Assembly (NCBI GenBank): GCA_015178975.1
Contig: WHVD01000027.1
Location: 434,001-498,000, forward strand
Direction: 5' to 3'
DNA from: Hysterangium stoloniferum
Taxonomy: Eukaryota; Basidiomycota; Agaricomycetes; Hysterangiales; Hysterangiaceae
DNA: 64,000 bases
This document shows, one piece after another, positions 37,962 through 46,898 of this stretch. Position numbers and translations under genes: made by a program. Each line of letters starts with the position of its first letter. Position 1 is the stretch's first letter. Under the pieces are notes generated by a model. That model was not told where the DNA came from. It made no database searches and saw only the letters and a program-made list of their open reading frames with translations.

Positions 37962-38716
37962 TGTCACGAATCGATTATTCTTCGATAAGCCGAATAATAT
38001 TCTATCAACCAAACTCGAAAGCCTCGTTCGACGAAGTATATATTCGCCCTGTCGATGAAGTAAGAGGCTATACCAGTCGCGAGAACTCACAGAAGTATTT
38101 GTCGAAGAAGTTACGACAAGATAGATTACTAATATCACTAATATACAGATATTTTGACTGACTTCCCTTGCTCCTTTTGTAGCCCTTTTATGCTTTTCGT
38201 CGTATCATTATGACTATGTTATGAACTAATTATGAGATCATATATGACATCGAAATGAGACATGTCGAAAGAGTTTTGATGGTGTCTGTCACGAATCGAT
38301 TATTCTTCGATAAAGTCGAATAATATTCTATTAACCGAACTTGAAAGCCTCGTTCGACAAAGTATATATTCGCCCTGTCGATGAAGTAAGAGGCTATTAC
38401 CAGTCGTGAGAACTCACGGAAGTCATTGTCGAAGAAGTTACGACAAAGTAGATTACTAATATCACTAATATACAGATATTTCAACTGACTTCCCTCGCTC
38501 CTTTCGTAGCCCTTTTATGTTTTTCGTCATATCGTTATGACTATGTTATGAACTAATTATGAAATCATATATGATGTCAAAATGAGACATGTCGAAAGAG
38601 ATTCGATGTTGTCGATTAATGTTCGGTTTTGTCGAGTTAAATTCGATAGGTCGAAGAGTTGTCGAAAGTTACCTTTGAATGTTTGTGACGATATGTGATA
38701 TATGACGGTTGTGATA
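37962..38716 (-). repeat. Two adjacent inverted family B LTRs
   Basis: A truncated copy (37962-38286) is directly followed by a full-length 430-bp copy (38287-38716). Both are in reverse orientation to the outer family B LTR. Each starts TGTCACGAATCG on the plus strand. The full copy ends GTGATA instead of GTGACA, a single C-to-T type change. No flanking duplication was found, so a deletion or recombination probably removed one. Confidence 0.8.
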
Positions 38717-41029
38717 GCAAGGGGCAAAACACCAAATACATCTGGTCATCAAGATTACGTTGAATGGCCTTCTTCACAAGTGACAATGGAGGGTGCGTTA
38801 CCTGAGTTGCCTTCAGATTTTCTACTAGCAGAAATCCCATTGGAGGGCCACGCAGGATTGGACATCCCAGAAGTCCTACGACGACAGTATGGATCAGACC
38901 TTTTCTTCTCTAGGATATGGGCAATGCCACAGGAGTATAAGGGCTCTACGTTGCAGGATGGGTTTCTGTTTTTAAATCTGGAGGGCGTCAAACTACTTTG
39001 CATCCCTGATATTACCATTGGGAATTGACAAGTGAGGGAAATTGTTATCTCGCATGCCCATTCCATCTTGGCACATCTAGGGGCAAGGAAAACCGCCACA
39101 TATTTGCGAACCAATATGTGGTGGCCATCATTAACCAAGGATGTCGAATTATTCTGCAAGTCATGCAGTGTGTGTGCCACTTCGAAATCTGAAACACAGA
39201 AACCGCAGGGACAGCTTCGCTCAATGGAAGTGCCATCACAGCCGTGGGAGGCAATTGGGATTGATTTTGTAGGACCCTTGCCAGCGTCCAGGAATCACCT
39301 TGGGGAGTTCGATAGCATCTGCGTTATTATTGACCATTTAACTTGCATGGTCCATTTGGTACCGGTGCGCAGCAACTATACTGCTATTCAAATGGCTGAG
39401 GTGATCTTCGACCATGTTTACAAGTTGCATGGGCTGCCCGACAAAATCATTAGCGATCGAGATTCGTTATTTACAAGTATCTTTTGGAGAGAGCTTCATA
39501 GGTTGATAGGAGTTGAATTGCAGATGTCTTCATCATACCACCCCCAAACAGATGGTGCTACCGAACGTGCAAATCGGACAATGACACAAATGCTTAGGCA
39601 ATGTGTAGCACCAAACCAGAAAGATTGGGTGTCAAAGCTGTCAGCTATTGAGTTTGTGATGAATAATGCTACATCAGAAACAACTGGATTCTCACCATTT
39701 TTTTTGAATTATGGTCGGCTGCCACGGCCACTGCTCTGGGACAATAATACGAAGTATCCAGGTGTCCTTGAATTTTCAGAACGGATGAAGCTAGCAATCA
39801 TGAATGTGCATGATGAGATACTGACAGCCAGGGTTAAGCAGACGTGGCAGGCAAATCAACACCAGAGGTCTGCTGAATTTAACATCAATGATTTGGTTTA
39901 TCTATCCATGAAGAACTTACACTTACCAAAGAATTGGGCACGTAAACTGCTGCCAAAATATATAGGACCTTTTAGGATCAGCCAGGTACTGGAGCCAGGA
40001 GTGACATACCAGTTGGAACTGTCAAGGGAGCTCAAGCAACAGGGGATTAACCCAAGTTTTCATGCCTTGTTGCTTCATATACACATTCCAAATGATGATC
40101 ATCTGTTCCCAGGGAGGCAGTTGAGGCAGATTCCTGGTTTTGGTAGTCAGCCTCATGAGTAGGCAGTTGAGAAGATTCTTGCTCATTCAGGCAAGGGCCT
40201 CGAGGCCTTCTTTGAGGTCTTGTGGAACACAGGAGAAACTACCTGGTTGCCATATCAAGCTGTTCAGCATATTCATCCATTGAAGGCTTACCTGGAGGCA
40301 CTAGGTGTTACAAGTGTTCGATCATTGCCCAAGGGCCAAGGGTGGCTCTCGAATCGCATCGAAATTGCCAAGATGTCTTTGAGCTCAGAGTCTCATCAGG
40401 AAGTGTCTTGCAAATCAAGTGCTGAGGACTTACCTTCTATTTATGTTGGCTCAGCTGTCCCAATAATTGCACAAGAATCACCCACTATGGATGCTCAGGA
40501 GTATCCAACACAAGTATCCATGGAGTTTCTGACGACTACAATGGCTGCTGTTTGCGATAGTGCTCTTCGAGGTGTTCAGGTGGCCTGGGAATTGCATATG
40601 GAGCAATTCGAGACTATGCAGCGTCAACTTCTTGAAGCACAGCAGAAGAATAAAATACCACAACCCACCTCTGCTGTCAACCCTTGTAGAAGGGAATGGA
40701 CCCGTGCCTGGAGGGAGAGACAACAACCTTCATCACTACTAGATAGGTTGTCTCCACGGCCGGATGTACCGGGAAGCATAATGTCATGGCACCAAAACCA
40801 GGCCTCAACTGCTACCCATTGCCAGAGAAGGAGGCAGCAGCAGGGTACTTTCATGCCGTTGGAACTGTCGTTTTTGCACCGCCTGGAAATTCAGCCAGGG
40901 ACGGGCATGTCAGCTCTAGGTTCTCAAAAAGGATCGCAAGCAACAGAGAGGTGCATACGGGAGGCGGAACAATATCAGTTGCCAAAAGATGGGTCGGATG
41001 CATTGACTCATCAAGTTGATCATGGTTGA
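38717..41029 (+). pseudogene. Chromovirus pol remnant: integrase plus chromodomain
   Basis: The reading frame contains the integrase zinc finger (H..H, CKSCSVCAT), the catalytic core (GIDFVGPLP, IISDRDSLFTS, SSYHPQTDGATER) and a chromodomain (VEKIL.HSG, LWNTGETTWLPY). Three in-frame stops break it: TGA at 39026, TAG at 40160 where a conserved chromodomain Trp is expected, and TGA near 41027. An unusual frame of about 250 codons continues past the chromodomain. The 5' half of pol was lost where the inverted family B LTRs sit. Confidence 0.88.
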
Positions 41030-41742
41030 CAGGAGAAGATGGACCTCAATGGAGGTTATGTGAGTGATGACCTAGACGAGCTGGAGCAGGGGGTGTTGGA
41101 ATTGTATCATTGAACCAGCCCGCTGCGAATTGCACGCTGTGTTGCAGTGTGGGAGGGCGGGTGTAACGGGAGCGGACCTGGTGGCAGACTTGGCACAGAG
41201 CGGTCTACCACCGTTGTCTCAGGGGGTAAAGAGAGGGTAGATAATTTTCTGATCATTACACTGTTTCATTTCTATTATCTGTTGTTAGGGGGTTTAGTCT
41301 ACGAATGTTAGCATAAATAGGGAAGCCACCCATTAGCTACAGTAGTTATTTCAAATTGGAGCCTATTCCTACTCTGTTCGTTCCTCTTCGTAAGAAGCTC
41401 AAACCGAAGGATTACGCTATATTTAAAGCTGAACCTTACACTCTTACTTCATCGACAGGGCGAATATATACTTCATCGAACGAGGCTTTCGAATTTGATT
41501 AGTAGAATATTATTCGACTTTATTGAAGAATAATCGATTCGTGACAGCTAGCTCATTATGAACAAGTATTGGGGGAGTGTCACGAATCGAATTTTACTCA
41601 ATAAAGTCGAATAAACAATCAAAGAATGTTCAACAATATTGAATAAAGATGCCTCATTCGACGAAGTATTAATTTGTCCTGTTGATAAAGTGTAAGGCAA
41701 AGATAGGACACAGAGGCTCACGAATAAATAAGTCAAAGAAGG

Positions 41743-42220
41743 TGTGAAGAGTGGCGGAAGTTCTGACCGTTCTATATACATATGAAGAAATGAGTAGAAA
41801 GGAAGGATATTGACCTATTCGGTGCAATATAAGAGAAAGTGAGAGAAAGAGCACAAGATGACGAAGGAGTCAACGAGTGCAATAGTTTGAGTGGAGGCCT
41901 CGACTATTACAGTTCGAGGCCAGAAGTGTTAGATAGTTCAGATACTGCTACTTATGTAGTAGCTGACACATTACCCTGATCACCGCTCGTAGTAGACCTA
42001 GTTTGTGTCTTACAAGTGGTGGTTCTTGGGCTAAAGTGTGTCTGAGTTCTAATTGGTGCTGAGTGCACCCACAAGTATACACAATGCTTCGAACTAATGA
42101 AATATGCAATATTCGAAGAATATGAAAGATAGAAAAATATGAATAGAATATGTAAAATATAAATGAAATAAAAGGAGTGTTTTACCACAATGATACTGTG
42201 GTAAAAGCATACTCCTCACA
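41743..42220. repeat. Solo LTR, family F, nested in family E
   Basis: This 478-bp insertion starts TGTGAAGAG and ends CCTCACA, with the target duplication GAAGG on both sides (41738-41742 and 42221-42225). Comparison with the uninterrupted family E copy confirms the empty site. Near its right end it carries a hairpin with arms TTTTACCACA and TGTGGTAAAA. Confidence 0.88.
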
Positions 42221-42438
42221 GAAGGACTCGGAAAAGTTCGACGATTATGTAATACAGTAATAATATAATATAATACAGGTTTTCTGACTGACTTTCTTCG
42301 TTCCTATCATTACCCTTATATACTTTATATCATTTACCTATGATGATAATATGATATCAAAGTGAAATCATCAATGACATCAACCTGAGACAAGTCGAAG
42401 ATATTCAAGATTGTTGAAGATATTGTTGAAGAATAGTT

Positions 42439-42510
42439 GAGTTGGAAGTCAAGTTGGAAATTGAGTTGGAAGTCAAGTTGGAAATTGAGTCGGAAGTTGA
42501 GTTGGAAAGT
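42439..42510. repeat. 24-bp tandem repeat, three copies
   Basis: Units beginning GAGTTGGAAGTCAAG repeat twice exactly and once with changes, inside the inverted family E LTR. The other family E copy has fewer units. Confidence 0.75.
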
Positions 42511-42677
42511 CGAAAGAATGTCGAAAAAATATTAAATTGAATATTATCGAAATTTGAGCTTGTACATTCATGACAGGGAGCCACAAGGGGTAATGACATG
42601 GGTGGGTACTCCGATAATGAGATGATGAGGGTTTTCTAGTAAGAAACAAATTGTGGGGGTCCAAAATGACAGGATCT

Positions 42678-43993
42678 TAATAGTATTTCCCTATTAGATT
42701 GAGACCTTTGAGACCTTTATTGGGAAGTAGGGGGTAGCAGGAGGAAAATGTAGATAAGTATAAAGAGAAGATTGGAGTCTGATTATGGGGATGTTAAAAC
42801 AGTCAAAAGGGGGCCTGATGTTATGACTGTGTCACAACCCCATCACAACCTGATGATACTATTGTCTGCCTATGTTTCAAGTTATGGATCAAGTCATCAT
42901 ATTGGCAACCATTGGTATACTGACACTGACGTATCCCCTCATGGCAATCAAACCTCATTTATGCCCCTGTCAAGATATACTTGTACCATCTGGTTATGCT
43001 TTGATACATCCCCTTTTATTATGATGATCTGTTCTACTCTATGTTTCACATATATACTTGTAGCTCTTGGACTATTCCCTTTTCTCATAATCCTACTCTC
43101 AGATAATCATAGTTTCTGATCTTATTGTAACCTTTTGGTTCCTAGTCAAGTTTATTTGTCACTAATTGGACATTCCTGCTCTTACCTAGTTAGTATTTCA
43201 AGATGCTGATAACTAGTATTTAAGTCCTACTGTAATGTAGCTATAAGTCAATCAAAATATTGACTCAGAACACTTGTATACCTCTCTCATAGTCCCACTG
43301 TTAAGGTGCGTACACAGAGGGTTTCCAGAGAAACCTGTGGGAAAGCCAGTAGGACTTAGCTTCAGCTTATAGGCTGCGCCCTCACGAGATCATCTTGTCC
43401 AATTTCAAATGGGCAGACAGGAATCCTGGGGAGTCCAGGCAGAGTTCATGGGTCAAGAGGTCAGGGAGTCGAGATAGGTAAGTCAGAGGTTGAGCGATAG
43501 ATGCATTGGAGCCCATGGGCTCCAATGAGTAAGAGCAGTGTGATTCAAAGAGGAATTTAGAGCAGAAAATATACTAAGATTACTGGGGAGAATCTAAGCT
43601 GATTTTCTGACTGGATTGTATGTACAACATCTGCCAGACTATATAGACTGTGGAATGAATAACATACCAAATCCAGTAAAAATGAAAACTAAACTAGCAA
43701 ACATAAAACGAGATAAATAAACACCAAACTTGGTGTTAGGAATGGGATGGAATGGAGCAGAGTCCGAATTGTGACAGGTCATAAAACCATAATGGGAATG
43801 GGGCAGGAATGGAGTCTGAATTGTGACAGGTCATTTGACTATAATGGAAATGGGGCTCAGTTAGAGGGATGACAGGTTTTCCGAGTGGGGTCTGGTGACT
43901 GATGTGTGGGACAGGGTACATAGACAGGGATAGAGTCTAGTGGGTATTCCGGTGACTGATACACAAAGTAACGAATGTCAAATGTGGACAGGT
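42678..43993. repeat. Repeat-derived sequence, no gene
   Basis: This stretch includes a block near 43360 (CTTAGCTTCAGCTTATAGG followed by a GCGCCCTCACG motif) that resembles parts of other LTRs in the window, for example near 36150. No coding domain is seen. Boundaries are unclear. Confidence 0.4.
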
Positions 43994-44471
43994 TGTCATG
44001 AATGTACAAACTCAATTTTTGATATTATTCAATTTAATATTTCTTCGACATTCCTTCAACTTTCCAACTCGACTTTCCAACTCGACTTCCAACTCGACTA
44101 TTCTTCGACAATATCTTCAACAATCTCGAATATCTTTGACTTGTCTCAGTTTGACATCATTGATGATTTCACTTTGATATCATATTATCATCATAGGTAA
44201 ATGATATATAGTATAAAAGGGCAATGATAGGAACAAAGGAAGTCAGTCAGAAAACCTGTACTATATTATATTATTTACTGTATTATATAATCGTTGAACT
44301 TTTTCTGAGCCTTTCTTTGACTTATTTATTTGTGAGCCTCTGTGTCCCATCTTTGCCTCATGCTTTATCAACAGGACGAATTAATACTTCATTGAATGAG
44401 GCATCTTTATTCAATTTTGTTGAATATTCTTCAATTATTTGACTTTATTGAGTAAAATTCGATTTGTGACA
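43994..44471 (+). repeat. Solo LTR, family E
   Basis: The 478-bp copy starts TGTCATGAATG and ends GTGACA. The flanking five bases are CAGGT on the left and CAAGT on the right, a target duplication with one mismatch. Confidence 0.85.
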
Positions 44472-44896
44472 CAAGTCTGACATACGGAGTCCAGTGGGAA
44501 TTCTGGCAAACTGACAATTGGTGTGTATAGGGTGCAGGTGCATATAAGTTAGTGCCTGGAGTCCGGTGGGAATTCCAGTCATAACACCAACTTGTCAGGG
44601 GACAACCTTAAGTTCCTCAAATTCACTTTTGACTTGTCAGAGTCTAGTCTCATAAGTCCAGGGTAAAGGTACCTTGTTTTTATCACATTTTCAAACTCCG
44701 CTACACTTTAGTTAGTCACACGCTAGCCGAGGGTTCCTTAGACTTTTCTCTTCAGATTCCCTCTGCTAGGTAAGTAGTACTGCAATTTGTATGTATATAA
44801 CTAGATAGATATAAACTAACTTCAGATTCCCTCTGCTAGTGCCTCAACTCTGTCTTAGTGCGAGTCAGTGCAGTCTAGAGAGTCGCCCTTACACAA

Positions 44897-45744
44897 CTCT
44901 ATAAACATAGTGGAGCTTGGCTTCAACTTATGTGTTCTGCCCTCATATGAACTGTTGGGGTGCTCTGGTATTTCAAACAGAGTGGATAGTACAATGGAAA
45001 CAGAGATCAACACTCAGCTCAATCAACCAGAGGGCCAAATTACTAAGAGTCGAGAGATAAAGGGTCATGCTTGCCAAAGACACCTTCAAGGGTATTAGGA
45101 TAGGAGTAATAGGACTGAAAACTAGAAGGGGGTAATCTAAGTCAAATTTTGAACTAAGGAAACTGTAGCATACATGAAAAGAACTTTATACTACAGCGAG
45201 AGGAGATGGATGATTGGAGGGCCAATTAGAGAAGTGACAGTGATGACAAGACTAAATACAACATAGCAAAGTATACTAAAAAGGTGTGAGGTGGCAAATG
45301 GGAAATATACATACATGGAACAGAGATGGAGGGTGTATGGAACAGAGATGGAGGGTGTATGGAACAGAGATGGAGGGTGTATGGAACAGAGATGGAGGGT
45401 GTATGGAACAGAGATGGAGGGTGTATGGAACAGAGATGGAGGGTGTATGGAACAGAGATGGAGGGTGTATGGAACAGAGATGGAGGGTGTATGGAACAGA
45501 GATGGAGGGTGTATGGAACAGAGATGGAGGGTGTATGGAACAGAGATGGAGGGTGTATGGAACAGAGATGGAGGGTGTATGGAACAGAGATGGGATGGAA
45601 GGCTAAAGTGCTACAATACAACAAAACAAGTGTCAGGGGCACTGCAGGTTGTGCTACCATGAGCAGGGGTACCAATAGTAGGAAAATGGAGGGTTAGAAG
45701 ACTAAAACAGCTTGTGGGGGCCTGAAACAACAGGGATCCTAACA
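44897..45744 (+). repeat. LTR-like family D copy carrying a minisatellite
   Basis: The copy starts at TGGAGCTTGG and ends GGGATCCTAACA. It aligns with 35793 onward and, inverted, with 53081-53975. The 22-bp minisatellite lies inside it. Confidence 0.6.
45315..45593. repeat. 22-bp minisatellite, 12 identical copies plus a partial one
   Basis: The unit is ATGGAACAGAGATGGAGGGT plus GT. Twelve full copies fill 45315-45578 without a mismatch that I can see, followed by 15 bases of a thirteenth. Because 22 is not a multiple of 3, all three frames on both strands stay open and give spurious repetitive proteins. Confidence 0.95.
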
Positions 45745-46835
45745 GTAATCTAAGTCAATATTCAAACTGAAGAAACTGTAGCATACATGAAGGAACTTTA
45801 TACATACTACAGTGAGATGGATGATTGGAAGGCTAATCAGAGAAGTGAGAGTGATGATGGGTCAAAAGGAAGTAGGGAAATGAATGGGAATCCAGATGAG
45901 ACTAAATACAATATAATAAAACATTCTGAAAAGGTGTGAGGTGACAAATAGGATGCGTAAGGGCAACCCCTGCTGCCTGTGGTACTCACACTAGACTAGC
46001 AGGAGGGAATCTGAAGTAATATTAGATCTGATATATATATATATATATATATAAGCAACTACCTAACTCACCTAGCAGGAGGGAATCTGAAGAGAAACAG
46101 TCTAAGGAATTCTCCCTGCAATGTGTGACCCATAGGCACCCAGTAGTCTAAAAATAACTCTACCTATTACAGAACAGGGGGCCTTCCCCCAATGGAACAC
46201 TAATACTATGAGCTTCTGAAATTAGTCATCTACTCTCAGAAACATGTATTAGTTGATATTCACAAGGAGAGGGAAAGTGATGAACAGCATGGGGTTGGAC
46301 TGTGGACTCAGGGACTTCAATAAGATGAGGAAATGGTGCTCCCTGGGGTCTGTGACAGAGGGTCCCCTGACAGGATGTATATGTGGAATGGTGATGGGGG
46401 AGTGAACAGAATGGAGATGGGATGGAAGGCTAAGGTACTAAGATACAAAGAAACCAGTGTCAGGGGCACTGCAGGTGGTGCTACCAATAGTGGGATGCTG
46501 GAGAATTATGGGGCTAAAATGGCATGCAGGGGTCTGAAATGACAGGGATCCTAACAGAATGGGTGATGGGAGAGTGTTGGAATGGACACAGGACAGGATG
46601 ACAAAAAGTGAAAACCATAGTGAAACAGGTGTTGGGGCAACACTGCAGGCAGTGACACCATGGTTGGGGGTACCAATGGTGGGAAGAGTAAAACAAGGTT
46701 GCAGGAGGCCAAATGACTGGGATCCTAACAATTCAGCAAGGTTGCAAAAGGAGACTGACTCATGTCTTTTAGGTTCAGTGAAAAATATCAATTCATTTAA
46801 TTGTACATATGGTAAACGGCCCATGAGCCAGTGAT
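45745..46835. repeat. Further family D fragments, with an (AT)n microsatellite
   Basis: Two more GGATCCTAACA termini occur near 46546 and 46721. Sequence after 45745 repeats that after about 45140. A TA microsatellite of about 11 units lies at 46031-46053, between two copies of CTAGCAGGAGGGAATCTGAAG that are inverted relative to a pair at 44752 and 44820. Confidence 0.6.
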
Positions 46836-46898
46836 TAATTAGCTATCGTGTCAAATAGAGGAGATGCACCAGGAATGGTATACACAACATTTGACTCA

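Larger units (their letters stand above)
37015..41440 (+). mobile_element. Ty3/gypsy chromovirus remnant A, nested in a family B LTR
   Basis: The element is bounded by TGTAATGGG at 37015 and ...CTTACA at 41440 and is flanked by the 5-bp duplication CTCTT (37010-37014 and 41441-41445). The 3' LTR is 41162-41440 (279 bp). The 5' LTR is recognisable at 37015-37179 and then broken by further insertions. The internal region keeps only the integrase end of pol and the chromodomain; gag, protease and reverse transcriptase are gone. Confidence 0.87.
36686..41546 (+). repeat. Solo LTR, family B (TCGA-rich), interrupted by a chromovirus
   Basis: The LTR starts TGTCACAA at 36686 and ends GTGACA at 41546. 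It is flanked on both sides by the 5-bp target duplication GCTAG (36681-36685 and 41547-41551). Its own sequence is 36686-37014 plus 41446-41546, about 430 bp, and it aligns with the intact LTR at 62368-62796. A second element sits inside it after the bases CTCTT. Confidence 0.88.
41578..42575 (-). repeat. Solo LTR, family E, interrupted by family F
   Basis: The LTR runs from TGTCACGAATCG at 41578 to CATGACA at 42575, flanked by GGGAG on both sides (41573-41577 and 42576-42580). It is the reverse of the intact family E LTR at 43994-44471. The extra length is the family F insertion plus an expanded 24-bp repeat. Confidence 0.87.
35793..42677 (+). repeat. LTR-like family D copy, split by later insertions
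   Basis: The left part shares the block TGGAGCTTGG and following sequence with copies at 44.9 kb and, inverted, at 53.1-54.0 kb. The right part ends in a diverged form of the shared terminus GGATCCTAACA near 42670. The pieces between are separated by the family B and family E insertions, each with its own 5-bp duplication. The exact left end is uncertain. Confidence 0.5.

Noticed and set aside
37962..38716. The inverted family B LTRs as the ends of one complete element
   Set aside because: They abut directly with no internal region, and both face the same way as partial and full LTR copies.
45226..45697. Long repetitive open frames on both strands (106-149 codons)
   Set aside because: They arise only because the 22-bp minisatellite has no stop in any frame; there is no support for coding.
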